Source: Pedobacter glucosidilyticus
Lineage (GTDB): Bacteria; Bacteroidota; Bacteroidia; Sphingobacteriales; Sphingobacteriaceae
Assembly (NCBI RefSeq): GCF_002483235.1
Contig: NZ_DLHN01000039.1
Coordinates: 1-64,000, forward strand
Direction: 5' to 3'
Length of the DNA stretch: 64,000 bases
The first letter of the stretch is position 1, and every line of letters begins with the position of its first letter. Of the stretch, positions 8,452 through 16,417 are shown piece after piece. The notes under the pieces were generated by a model. It saw only the letters and a program-made list of their open reading frames with translations. It was not told the DNA's origin and did no database searches. The position numbers were made by a program, and so were the translations under genes.

Positions 8452-9900
8452 ATGGTTTCAGCATCTGTTTTTAAAAACTACCCTTATATAGAGAAGATTT
8501 GGGACGAAATGTATAACAAACATGAGGTAAGAACGCCATATAAAAAATTGTATAACTTTTTACAGGATATGCCTGTTGCCGAGCTTACCCGTAAAGAAGA
8601 AATGGCAAGGCGCTTATTCATGAGCCAAGGCATCACTTTTACTGTCTATGCTAGTGGTGAAGGCGTAGAACAAATTTTCCCCTTTGATGTTATTCCGCGT
8701 ATTATAGATGCTGCCGAGTGGGCCTATATAGAAAAGGGCATCAAACAGAGGCTAAAAGCTTTAAACTTATTTTTGAATGATGTTTATTCTAATCAGTTCA
8801 TCTTAAAGGATAAAATCATTCCTATGGATATGATTTATTCTTGTCCGCATTACCTCAGAGAAATGCATAATTTACAAGTCCCTCATGAGCTTTTTGTGCA
8901 TATTGCTGGTATAGATATTGTACGCGATGCTGACGGAACTTTCTATGTCTTAGAAGATAATTTACGTACCCCATCTGGTGTTTCTTACATGTTAGAAAAC
9001 AGAGAAATCACCAAAAGGATATTTCCTGATATTATTCCTCAAAACCTTGTACGGTCTGTTACGCATTACCCGCAGTTACTCTATAAAAATCTGGCTGCCT
9101 TATCGCCAAGGCATAATTCCAATCCTAACATCGTGATGCTTACACCGGGCATCTACAACTCGGCCTATTTTGAACACTCTACCCTAGCCCGATTAATGGG
9201 TATAGAGCTAGTAGAAGGAAAAGATTTAGTGGTAGATAATCACCGGGTTTTCATGAAAACAACCTCGGGTTTACAACGGGTTGATGTTATTTACCGTAGG
9301 GTTGATGATGAGTTTCTAGACCCTCTGGTTTTTAATCCGGGAAGTTTGTTAGGTGTAGCTGGCCTTATGTCTGCCTACCGTAAAGGTCATGTTGCTATAG
9401 TAAATGCTCCAGGAAATGGCGTTGCAGATGATAAAGCCACCTACATACATGTACCAGACATGATTAGGTATTACCTAAACGAAGAACCTATTCTTAAAAA
9501 CGTACCAACTTATCATTTAGCTGATGCTGAGGAAAGAGACCACGTTTTCAAAAATATAGAGAATATGGTGATTAAGAAAACTAATGAGTCTGGTGGTTAT
9601 GGGATGATTATAGGTAATGCTGCCACTGCTCAGGAATTGGAAGCTTATAAAAAAGTGGTTTTACAAAACCCAAGACAGTTTATAGCGCAGCCTATTGTTA
9701 GCTTATCATCAGTACCATGTTATATCAACGAGAAATTACAACCAAGACGGGTTGATTTAAGGCCTTTTGCTTTATGCGGACCAGCAGGAATAGATATAGT
9801 ACCTGGCGGTTTAACACGGGTAGCCTTAAAAGAAGGGTCTTTAGTTGTAAACTCTTCACAGGGTGGTGGTAGTAAAGACACTTGGGTGTTAAATGTTTAA
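8452..9900 (+). CDS. Circularly permuted ATP-grasp protein (type 2, DUF404/DUF407)
   Basis: 482 residues from the ATG at 8452; an in-frame TTG at 8443 would add three residues and sits closer to a purine-rich AAAGAAAA, so the start is not settled. The family is the circularly permuted ATP-grasp group. Landmarks are FDVIPRIIDAAEWAYIEKGIKQRLKAL, DNLRTPSGVSYMLENR, MLTPGIYNSAYFEHS, VIYRRVDDEFLDPL, KKTNESGGYGM and RRVDLRPFAL. Relatives are predicted to form amide or peptide bonds using ATP. Directly downstream are an alpha-E protein and a transglutaminase-like protein, the usual companions of this enzyme. Cytoplasmic, with no signal peptide. The natural substrate is unknown. Confidence 0.9.
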   Translation: MVSASVFKNYPYIEKIWDEMYNKHEVRTPYKKLYNFLQDMPVAELTRKEEMARRLFMSQGITFTVYASGEGVEQIFPFDVIPRIIDAAEWAYIEKGIKQRLKALNLFLNDVYSNQFILKDKIIPMDMIYSCPHYLREMHNLQVPHELFVHIAGIDIVRDADGTFYVLEDNLRTPSGVSYMLENREITKRIFPDIIPQNLVRSVTHYPQLLYKNLAALSPRHNSNPNIVMLTPGIYNSAYFEHSTLARLMGIELVEGKDLVVDNHRVFMKTTSGLQRVDVIYRRVDDEFLDPLVFNPGSLLGVAGLMSAYRKGHVAIVNAPGNGVADDKATYIHVPDMIRYYLNEEPILKNVPTYHLADAEERDHVFKNIENMVIKKTNESGGYGMIIGNAATAQELEAYKKVVLQNPRQFIAQPIVSLSSVPCYINEKLQPRRVDLRPFALCGPAGIDIVPGGLTRVALKEGSLVVNSSQGGGSKDTWVLNV

Positions 9901-9921
9901 ATCAATAAAAGCTAAATAAAT

Positions 9922-10857
9922 ATGTTAAGTAGAGTTGCCGATTCTTTGTATTGGATGTCTAGGTACATGGAACGTTCTGATGGTATCCTGAGAATGTTAA
10001 GAATAAATTACGCCTACTCGCAAGATGGTAGTTCTGATTTTAGCTGGAGACCTGTATTAAAAATATTTAGTAATCTGGATGATGACACCATAGAAACTTT
10101 AAAATATAATGGAAGAGACGTTTTAAAATATATGGTTACAGACAAAAACAACCATAATTCTGTTATCAATATTGTAAGTAAAGCCAGAGAGAATGCCCGC
10201 TCTGTACAAGATAATGTAACCAAAGAATTATGGCAATGTTTAAATGATTATTACCACATGATGCGTGAGGATAAATTAGCTGCCGCCTTATGCTTTGATG
10301 ACCCTATCTCTGTTCTAGACAACCTTATAAAGCAAGGTATGTACTATTATGGCAGTACAGAAATTACCATGCCACGTGGAGAAGGTTATTATTTCATGAA
10401 TATGGGTAAATTTTTAGAAAGAGCCATACAATCTGTTGATATTTTGGATGTTAAATTTAGAGAACTTGAATATTCTTTAGACGAAGCTACAGACCCTACT
10501 TACTGGAAATATCTTTTATTATCCATATCAGGATATGAAATCTTCCTCAAAAGTTATCGCTCTTCCTTAGAATCAAGAAATATCATTCATCAAATTGTTT
10601 GGAACGAGAACTTCCCACGTTCTATTATCTACACCACAAAAAGGCTAAAACAATCTTTTGAAACCATTAAAGGTGATAAAAATAAAGAGAGTTATAAAAC
10701 CATGAGTTATATGATTGGTAAGCTGGGTTGCAGTTTAGAATATTCTGATTTAAAAGACTTGGAACAGATAGGATTAAAAGAATATTTAAAAAAAATAAAG
10801 GGAGAGCTTTTTGCTATAGGAGATGCTTTAAGTCATTACTATTTTGCTTTCAACTAA
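9922..10857 (+). CDS. Alpha-E domain protein (DUF403)
   Basis: 311 residues, all predicted helical and without signal peptide or membrane segment. The opening MLSRVADSLYWMSRYMERSD is the diagnostic start of the alpha-E (DUF403) family; SKARENARSVQDNVTKELW and FLERAIQSVDILDVKF are further conserved segments. It begins 21 bases after the ATP-grasp stop and precedes the transglutaminase gene, so the three are probably co-transcribed. Family members accompany permuted ATP-grasp proteins across many phyla and are assumed to act with them in making or processing a peptide or amide, but no activity has been assigned that I can name. Confidence 0.9.
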   Translation: MLSRVADSLYWMSRYMERSDGILRMLRINYAYSQDGSSDFSWRPVLKIFSNLDDDTIETLKYNGRDVLKYMVTDKNNHNSVINIVSKARENARSVQDNVTKELWQCLNDYYHMMREDKLAAALCFDDPISVLDNLIKQGMYYYGSTEITMPRGEGYYFMNMGKFLERAIQSVDILDVKFRELEYSLDEATDPTYWKYLLLSISGYEIFLKSYRSSLESRNIIHQIVWNENFPRSIIYTTKRLKQSFETIKGDKNKESYKTMSYMIGKLGCSLEYSDLKDLEQIGLKEYLKKIKGELFAIGDALSHYYFAFN

Positions 10858-10926
10858 TTCCTGTTGATAAATTAATTATAGAATATTTAAAAATTGATTC
10901 ATTTTTAGTTCCACATTTCTAATAGC

Positions 10927-11883
10927 ATGTCTAAATTTACGATAAAGCATATTACAACATACAAATACGATCATCCGGTGCATGATAGTGCCAACCAGAT
11001 TATGCTTTATCCTATTAAAGATGATGATCAAGAGGTTATACAACATCAAATCACTATCAGTAACGACCCTAAGGTAGAAACCTTTACAGATTATTATGAA
11101 AATACAGTTGGCACCTTTACCAATGTAGAAATGCATAATGAGCTGGTTATCGAGTCGTCTACCATTGTATTGGTAAAAAAGAAAGCTGCACCAGAAGCTA
11201 ATATTTTTATTGCAGAGCAATGGCAAATGCTTCAAGAACTTAAATATCAAATCCCTTATATCAACTTCTTAAAACAAGAGCATTTTGAAGCCGAAGAAGA
11301 ATTAAAAGCCATTATCAAACCCGATGAACAGTTTGCTTACGCTCCGGTAGAAGTGGCTAAAAAGTACTGTACTTACGTTTTCGAGAACTTTAAGTATATC
11401 AAAGGCATTACATCTGTAGAAACAACTGTAGATGAGATTTGGAAATTAAAATCAGGTGTTTGTCAAGATTTTGCTCATATCCTTTTGGTGATGTTACGTT
11501 ATGTAAACATTCCAGCCCGTTATGTTAGTGGTTATATTTGCCCTAACAGAAACGGTATGCGTGGCGAGGGTGCTACCCATGCTTGGGTAGAAGCTTATAT
11601 TCCTGATTACGGTTGGCTAGGTTTAGACCCTACCAATAATTGTATAGTAGAAGAAAACCATGTAAGATTAGCCACAGGAAGAAATTTTATTGATGTTAGC
11701 CCTGTAAAAGGCACTTATAAAGGTACCTCTCACCATACTTTAGAAGTAAAGGTTATTGTTTCTTATGAGAATGACCCTATTGTAAAAGAAGATGAATCTC
11801 AGGAAAATAGCATCAACAACATACAGTTTGATGGCAATTCTTACCGAAGATTTTTAGAAATGCAGCAGATGCAACAACAGTAA
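10927..11883 (+). CDS. Transglutaminase-like cysteine peptidase of the ATP-grasp/alpha-E cluster
   Basis: 318 residues. The N-terminal beta-rich domain (about 5-90; FTIKHITTYKYDHPVHDSAN) is the usual transglutaminase N-terminal region, followed by the transglutaminase-like core. The catalytic triad is visible: Cys179 in GVCQDFAH, His218 in GATHAWVEAY and Asp234 in GLDPTNN. There is no signal peptide, so it should act in the cytoplasm. Proteins of this type next to permuted ATP-grasp enzymes are predicted amide or isopeptide hydrolases or transferases. The C-terminus is rich in Gln and Met (EMQQMQQQ). The gene stops 3 bases from the stop of the convergent biotin-carrier gene, with no room for a terminator. 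Confidence 0.9.
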   Translation: MSKFTIKHITTYKYDHPVHDSANQIMLYPIKDDDQEVIQHQITISNDPKVETFTDYYENTVGTFTNVEMHNELVIESSTIVLVKKKAAPEANIFIAEQWQMLQELKYQIPYINFLKQEHFEAEEELKAIIKPDEQFAYAPVEVAKKYCTYVFENFKYIKGITSVETTVDEIWKLKSGVCQDFAHILLVMLRYVNIPARYVSGYICPNRNGMRGEGATHAWVEAYIPDYGWLGLDPTNNCIVEENHVRLATGRNFIDVSPVKGTYKGTSHHTLEVKVIVSYENDPIVKEDESQENSINNIQFDGNSYRRFLEMQQMQQQ

Positions 11884-11886
11884 AGC

Positions 11887-12384
11887 TTAAGCAAACTGAA
11901 TAAGTATTTGGTTTTTCTCTACCTTATCACCTGCTTTTATGGTAATAGCTTTTACAGTAGCATCAGCCGGAGCTTTTAAGATATTTTCCATCTTCATAGC
12001 TTCTAAAACCAACATATTATCGCCTTTTTTAATTTCATCACCAACTTTTACTATTAATTGAAGTACTAAACCAGGCATTGGTGCTTTTAATTCTTTAACA
12101 GTGTGCTGATTAAGCTTATCTAAGCCCATTTCTTTAAGCAAAATATCATACTGGTCGCTTACATCAAACCTGTAAACATGAGTATTTACTTTAATCAATA
12201 CATACTTCTCATCTTTATTAAGCTCAAGCAGCTCGGCTTCATAAGATTTATTCTTTTCAATAATATGAAAATGCTGGTTGCTTAAATCACTAATATCTAG
12301 ATCTATCAAGCCATCGTTTAGGTAAAGCTTACCTTCACGTTCTTCAATTTTATAATGTTGATTTTCCGATTTTAAAGTATACAT
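11887..12384 (-). CDS. Biotin/lipoyl carrier domain protein (biotin carboxyl carrier type)
   Basis: 165 residues. The C-terminal 75 residues form a biotinyl domain with the biotinylation motif EAMKMEN, acceptor lysine K131, preceded by APMPGLVLQLIVKVGDEIKK. The N-terminal 85 residues are a small beta-rich segment without a known motif. Such stand-alone carriers usually serve acyl-CoA carboxylases (propionyl-CoA, acetyl-CoA or methylmalonyl-CoA decarboxylase type), whose carboxylase subunits lie elsewhere in the genome; none is in this window. It sits immediately downstream (1 base) of the DUF4159 gene on the minus strand, which may be only transcriptional convenience. Carrier role is firm; the partner enzyme is unknown. 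Confidence 0.88.
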   Translation of the reverse strand: MYTLKSENQHYKIEEREGKLYLNDGLIDLDISDLSNQHFHIIEKNKSYEAELLELNKDEKYVLIKVNTHVYRFDVSDQYDILLKEMGLDKLNQHTVKELKAPMPGLVLQLIVKVGDEIKKGDNMLVLEAMKMENILKAPADATVKAITIKAGDKVEKNQILIQFA

Positions 12385-12385
12385 A

Positions 12386-13156
12386 TCAATTGGTTAAGAC
12401 GTATTGCAACAAATTTACCCCCATTTTTAAAGCTTGTTCTCTACGCTCTTTGGTATCTTCTGGGTAAGTCCCGAAATCTTCCCATCCATTACCTAAATCG
12501 CTCTCATAAGAATAAAAACAAACGATACGACCTTTATAAATCAAAGCTAAGCCTTGGGGTCTTTTGTTATCATGCTCATGAATTTTAGGTAAACCTTGCG
12601 GAAATTTAAATTTCTGATGATAAATAGGATGTGATGGTGGCAACTCCTGAAAAGTTAATTCTGGAAAAACCTTTTTCATTTGCACCCTGATGTATTTATC
12701 TAAACCATAGTTATCATCCAGATGTAAGAAGCCACCAGCTATTAAATAGTTTCGTAAATTTTTAGCCTCAGCATCAGTAAAAGAGATATTGCCATGCCCG
12801 GTAAGGTAAACAAAAGGATAGTTGAAAAGCTCCTGACTGCCAACTTCTACCACAGCATCTTGTGGTGCAATCTTAGCAGAAAACATACTATTAAAATAAG
12901 CTATTAAATTGGGTAGGGCTGTACGGTTAGCATACCAATCTCCGCCACCGTTATATTTTACTTTAGCTATCTTGAAAGAAGCATCATCCAATTTAAAAGC
13001 CGAGAGCAAAACCACAAAAAAAACTAAGAGTATGCTGTACTTTATACTTTGTACTTTATACGCTGTACTTCCTACTTTGTACTTTCTACTTTCTACTTTA
13101 GACTTTAGACTTTCTACTTTTACCCCTACCTGTTTAAATAATTGATTTCGAAGCAT
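12386..13156 (-). CDS. DUF4159 domain protein whose 5' end is built of 7-base repeats
   Basis: 256 residues if started at the ATG at 13156. The DUF4159 domain (about 62-255) shows KVKYNGGGDWYANRTALPNL, VYLTGHGNISFTDAEAKNLRNYL, GGFLHLDDNYG and GRIVCFYSYESDLGNGWED. A hydrophobic export signal (SILLVFFVVLLSAF) lies at about residues 41-54. Residues about 13-42 are encoded by a tandem array of degenerate 7-base units, giving a strange Lys/Ser/Val/Tyr-rich n-region. I found no ATG nearer the signal: the only in-frame candidate is a GTG inside the hydrophobic stretch. The first 31 bases overlap the 3' end of rsmE. Relatives are predicted envelope proteins in Bacteroidota; function is unknown. Confidence 0.78.
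   Translation of the reverse strand: MLRNQLFKQVGVKVESLKSKVESRKYKVGSTAYKVQSIKYSILLVFFVVLLSAFKLDDASFKIAKVKYNGGGDWYANRTALPNLIAYFNSMFSAKIAPQDAVVEVGSQELFNYPFVYLTGHGNISFTDAEAKNLRNYLIAGGFLHLDDNYGLDKYIRVQMKKVFPELTFQELPPSHPIYHQKFKFPQGLPKIHEHDNKRPQGLALIYKGRIVCFYSYESDLGNGWEDFGTYPEDTKERREQALKMGVNLLQYVLTN
13030..13120. repeat. Tandem array of 13 degenerate 7-base units inside the DUF4159 gene
   Basis: On the minus strand the unit is AAAGTAN or AAAGTNN. Starting at 13120 the units are AAAGTAG, AAAGTCT, AAAGTCT, AAAGTAG, AAAGTAG, AAAGTAC, AAAGTAG, then one-mismatch or degenerate copies down to 13030. Total 13 x 7 = 91 bases. The unit is not a multiple of three, so gain or loss of one copy would shift the frame of the surrounding gene. 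Similar 7-base degenerate repeats, with a different core, flank the nuoE-nuoF gap in this window. Confidence 0.9.
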
Positions 13157-13827
13157 GCCTGTAATGCAGCGGTTTCTGTTCTAAGCCTGCTGTTTCCTAA
13201 AGTTATGGGAAGAAATCCACTTTGCAAAGCATTATTTATTTCTATTTCAGAGAAATCGCCCTCGGGGCCTATGAGGATGGTATAAGATTGATATTCTTTA
13301 AAAGAATCTTTTATTTCTTGTTTATCTTGAGGTAAGCAATGCGCTATGTATTTAAAACTAGCATCAGCTTTAACTATAAATCTTTGGATGGTAATAGGCT
13401 CATTAATTTTTGGGATATAAGCCTTTAAAGATTGTTTCATAGCTGCTACAACAACTTTCTCCAATCTTTCTGTTTTTACCTCTTTCCTTTCAGAGCGCTC
13501 GCAAATAATAGGCGTAATTTCATCAATACCTATTTCTGTTGCTTTCTCTAAAAACCACTCCAACCTATCCATATTTTTGGTAGGCGCTATGGCAATATGT
13601 AGGTAATGATTTCTTTTTTGATATTCTAGCAGTGTTTCTAAAATTTGAAGTTGAGTTCTTTTAGGATGATCATCTAAAATTTCGGCTAAATAAAAACCAC
13701 CTTTTCCATCAACCAAATGAACATGGTCTTTTTTCTGTAAGCGCAAAACTCTTGAGCAATGTTTACTCTCTTCCTCACTTAAAGTATATTGAGTACTTTC
13801 AATATCAGGAGTATAGAAAATATGCAT
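13126..13827 (-). CDS. rsmE: 16S rRNA (uracil-1498-N3)-methyltransferase RsmE
   Basis: 233 residues, normal for RsmE, which methylates U1498 of 16S rRNA using S-adenosylmethionine. A PUA-like N-terminal domain (about 1-75; LSEEESKHCSRVLRLQKKD) is followed by a SPOUT methyltransferase domain with the trefoil-knot motifs LIGPEGDFSEIEI and LGNSRLRTETAALQACFEI at the C-terminus. The conserved KATEIGIDEITPI and RSER segments are present. The gene starts 5 bases downstream of the CNNM transporter gene and its end overlaps the DUF4159 start by 31 bases, so it sits in a compact minus-strand operon. Confidence 0.94.
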   Translation of the reverse strand: MHIFYTPDIESTQYTLSEEESKHCSRVLRLQKKDHVHLVDGKGGFYLAEILDDHPKRTQLQILETLLEYQKRNHYLHIAIAPTKNMDRLEWFLEKATEIGIDEITPIICERSERKEVKTERLEKVVVAAMKQSLKAYIPKINEPITIQRFIVKADASFKYIAHCLPQDKQEIKDSFKEYQSYTILIGPEGDFSEIEINNALQSGFLPITLGNSRLRTETAALQACFEINYLNR

Positions 13828-13832
13828 CTTGA

Positions 13833-15173
13833 TTAATGATTATTAACCGCCTGATCTTCTGAAAGTAAAAGCTCTAATTTAACAGCTTCTATATTTTGAC
13901 CAATCTTTTTCAAGATGGTAAAATTGTAACCATTAAATTCTTTGGTTTCTCCTACTTCAGGTATTTTTTCAAAAATTTCACTCACCAAACCAACAATGGT
14001 ATCGTAATCTTCATCTTCTGGTAAATCGTGAGGTAAAAACTCGTTAACATCGTAAACTGTAGCAGATGCCGTTACGATAAACTCTGTTTCAGAAACTTTC
14101 TCTACAATAGGCTTTTCTTCATCATACTCATCCTGAATTTCGCCTACAAGTTCTTCAACAATGTCTTCTAAGGTTACCATACCGGCAGTGCCACCAAACT
14201 CATCTAACACAATAGCAATCTGAATTCTTTTCAGTTTCAGCTCGGCCATTAAATCGTTTATTTTCTTAGATTCTGGAACAAATAAAGGCTTTCTTAGGAT
14301 GTCTTGTAGGTTAAAACTTTCTTTCCTGACTACTAAAGACAAAATATCCTTAGCGTGTACAATACCAATAATTTTATCAATGGTATCATCATAAACAGGA
14401 ACACGAGAATAGCCTTCTGATATGATAATATTTAATACTTCTTCGGGTGTTGCGGTAATATCAATAGCAGAAATTTTGGTTCTGGGAACCATAATATTTT
14501 TAACTACACGCTCATTAAAGTCAAATACGTTTTTAATCAGTTCATGCTCTGCTTTATCTAAAGCACCAGACTCTTTACCTTGATCTAGCAAATATTGTAA
14601 CTCTTCTGATGAGTGTATGGCTTCATGTGCATTGGCAGTGTTAATACCCAATAACCTTAAAATAACATTGGCAAAACCATTTAAAACATAAATAAATGGT
14701 TTAAACACCAAATAGAAGAACTGTAATGGCAATGCAATAGCCATGGTTGTATTTACTGGTCTTTGTATAGCTAAAGTCTTAGGAGCTAGCTCACCAAAAA
14801 CAATATGTAAAATAGTGATGACTAAGAAAGCTAATATATGCCCCAAATTAGTGGCTACAGCATCAGAAATAGGTAAAGAAAAAAATCCTAGTGTTTTGAG
14901 AACGATGTTAGACATCACTTCCTCGCCAACCCAACCTAAACCTAGTGATGCCAGCGTAATACCCAACTGTGTAGCGGCAAGGTAGCCATCTAAATGTGAT
15001 GTCATGTGCTTAGCAATACCTGCTACCCTGCTGCCAGTTTTAGCTTTAATCTCTATTTGTGAACCCCTAACTTTAACTATTGCAAATTCTGCTGCAACAA
15101 AAAATCCATTTAGTAAAACTAAAAACAGGGTCAGGAAAATCTGAAAACCGCTTATTTCAAAATCGGGGTCCAT
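13833..15173 (-). CDS. CNNM/CorC-family membrane protein (hemolysin family, DUF21-CBS)
   Basis: 446 residues. The N-terminal DUF21/CNNM transmembrane domain (about 8-190) opens with a hydrophobic segment ending in LNGFFVAAEFAIVKVRGSQ. Two CBS domains follow at about 210-335 (VPRTKISAID, EGYSRVPVYDDTIDKIIGIVHAKD, ELKLKRIQIAIVLDEFGGTAG). A CorC_HlyC transporter-associated domain ends the protein (DEDYDTIVGLVSEIFEKIPEVGE). The family is linked to magnesium and cobalt efflux or resistance; the old hemolysin name is not evidence of haemolysis. GldE belongs to the same superfamily, but this gene is about 39 kb from gldD and I do not assign it as GldE. Confidence 0.88.
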   Translation of the reverse strand: MDPDFEISGFQIFLTLFLVLLNGFFVAAEFAIVKVRGSQIEIKAKTGSRVAGIAKHMTSHLDGYLAATQLGITLASLGLGWVGEEVMSNIVLKTLGFFSLPISDAVATNLGHILAFLVITILHIVFGELAPKTLAIQRPVNTTMAIALPLQFFYLVFKPFIYVLNGFANVILRLLGINTANAHEAIHSSEELQYLLDQGKESGALDKAEHELIKNVFDFNERVVKNIMVPRTKISAIDITATPEEVLNIIISEGYSRVPVYDDTIDKIIGIVHAKDILSLVVRKESFNLQDILRKPLFVPESKKINDLMAELKLKRIQIAIVLDEFGGTAGMVTLEDIVEELVGEIQDEYDEEKPIVEKVSETEFIVTASATVYDVNEFLPHDLPEDEDYDTIVGLVSEIFEKIPEVGETKEFNGYNFTILKKIGQNIEAVKLELLLSEDQAVNNH

Positions 15174-15178
15174 AAAGA

Positions 15179-15718
15179 TTATTTATTAAATGTTTTTTTA
15201 TAAAGTTCTATACTTTCTTCTATCACTTTATAAGCATATCTCTTACCAAGAAGGTGCTCTATGGTTACATTCTTTTCTTCTAAGGCTTTATAATCTTGGA
15301 AGAAACGAACAATTTCTTTCATGGTATGCGGAGGCAGCTCTGATAAATCATTAATATAATTAACAGACATATCATTTTTAGCTACCGCGATAATTTTATC
15401 ATCTTGCTCACCATTATCTACCATGTGCATCACACCCACAACTTTGGCTTCTATAATAGACATCGGATATACATCTGCAGAGCAAAGAACTAAAATATCA
15501 AGCGGATCATGATCATCACAATAAGTTTGAGGGATGAATCCGTAGTTTGCAGGATACATTACAGATGAAAAAAGTATACGGTCTAATTTTAATAAACCAG
15601 AATCTTTATCTATTTCGTACTTCGCTTTAGAACCTTTAGGAATCTCTATAATTGCTGTAACTGTATTAGGTGAATCCTCTCCTGGAGGGATTGAATGCCA
15701 CGGATGATTATCGGCCAT
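15179..15718 (-). CDS. ppa: Inorganic pyrophosphatase (family I)
   Basis: 179 residues, the usual length for bacterial soluble family I pyrophosphatase, which hydrolyses pyrophosphate from biosynthetic reactions. Conserved features: EIPKGSKAKYEIDKDSGLLKLDR, YPANYGFIPQTYCDDHDPLDILVL containing the DxDPxD metal-binding signature, and EAKVVGVMHMVDNGEQDDKIIAV. Cytoplasmic. It lies 5 bases upstream of the CNNM transporter gene and 23 bases downstream of the DedA gene, all on the minus strand, consistent with one operon. Confidence 0.95.
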   Translation of the reverse strand: MADNHPWHSIPPGEDSPNTVTAIIEIPKGSKAKYEIDKDSGLLKLDRILFSSVMYPANYGFIPQTYCDDHDPLDILVLCSADVYPMSIIEAKVVGVMHMVDNGEQDDKIIAVAKNDMSVNYINDLSELPPHTMKEIVRFFQDYKALEEKNVTIEHLLGKRYAYKVIEESIELYKKTFNK

Positions 15719-15741
15719 TTAATTTTAAAATTTATATGTAT

Positions 15742-16371
15742 TTATTTGTTAAAACTCTTTTTAAAAAATGTTGTGATTAACGGTATGGTTGTAATCACAA
15801 TAAATCCTAATATGATGTATGATAAATATTGGTTTACTTCTTTCTCAAATTTCATTCCCAGAAAATAACCCAATAAGGTTAAAGAAGTTATCCAAAAAAA
15901 CGCACCTAAAATATTGTAAAAAGCAAACTTTTTAAAATCTAACTTCACAATACCGGCAAAAATAGGTGCAAATGTTCTTACAATAGGTACAAATCTTCCA
16001 ATAATTAAAGTAAAAGCGCCTTGTTTTTTATAATATTCTTCGGCTGCTACCAAATATTTCTTCTTAAAGAAAAAAGAATCTTGTCGTTTATACAAAACAG
16101 GTCCTGTACGATAACCAAACCAGTAACCTACAAAATTACCTGCTATAGCGGCCCCTATTAAGCCAACAATCATAGTAGTAATACCTACATCTAACTTTTG
16201 GGTTGCTACAAACATACCTGCAAGAAAAAGCAAATAATCACCTGGTAAGAAAAAACCAAAGAAAAGACCCGTCTCTGCAAATACTACAAACATGATGAGG
16301 TAGAAGCCACCTTTATGTATGATTTGCTGAGCGTCTGCCAAGCTTGTTAAATATTCCCAATATTCATGCAT
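15742..16371 (-). CDS. DedA-family membrane protein
   Basis: 209 residues with four to five hydrophobic segments. The DedA (SNARE-associated/VTT) signatures are present: ETGLFFGFFLPGDYLLFLAGMF near residues 30-52, GNFVGYWFGYRTGP, and FTLIIGRFVPIVRTFAPIFAG, which carries the conserved arginine-containing motif. DedA proteins are inner-membrane lipid transporters or scramblases; some recycle undecaprenyl phosphate, but which activity this one has cannot be read from sequence. It lies 46 bases downstream of nuoN and upstream of ppa, possibly by read-through. Confidence 0.9.
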   Translation of the reverse strand: MHEYWEYLTSLADAQQIIHKGGFYLIMFVVFAETGLFFGFFLPGDYLLFLAGMFVATQKLDVGITTMIVGLIGAAIAGNFVGYWFGYRTGPVLYKRQDSFFFKKKYLVAAEEYYKKQGAFTLIIGRFVPIVRTFAPIFAGIVKLDFKKFAFYNILGAFFWITSLTLLGYFLGMKFEKEVNQYLSYIILGFIVITTIPLITTFFKKSFNK

Positions 16372-16417
16372 AGTCTTGCCATAAAACTACAAATATTATT
16401 GCAGTATAGCTATGGCA

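Noticed and set aside
10876..11250. 124-codon minus-strand frame opposite the transglutaminase gene
   Set aside because: It is antisense to a gene with an intact catalytic triad and has no recognisable domain.
13030..13120. CRISPR array
   Set aside because: Units of 7 bases without spacers do not fit a CRISPR repeat-spacer pattern, and no cas gene is present.
12909..13145. Plus-strand 78-codon frame opposite the DUF4159 5' end
   Set aside because: Its low-complexity Leu/Tyr/Thr sequence comes from the 7-base repeat array read on the wrong strand, and it is antisense to a recognisable gene.
13833..15173. Assignment of the CNNM-type protein as GldE
   Set aside because: GldE belongs to the same superfamily, but this gene is far from gldD and its general features fit the ordinary CorC/hemolysin family.
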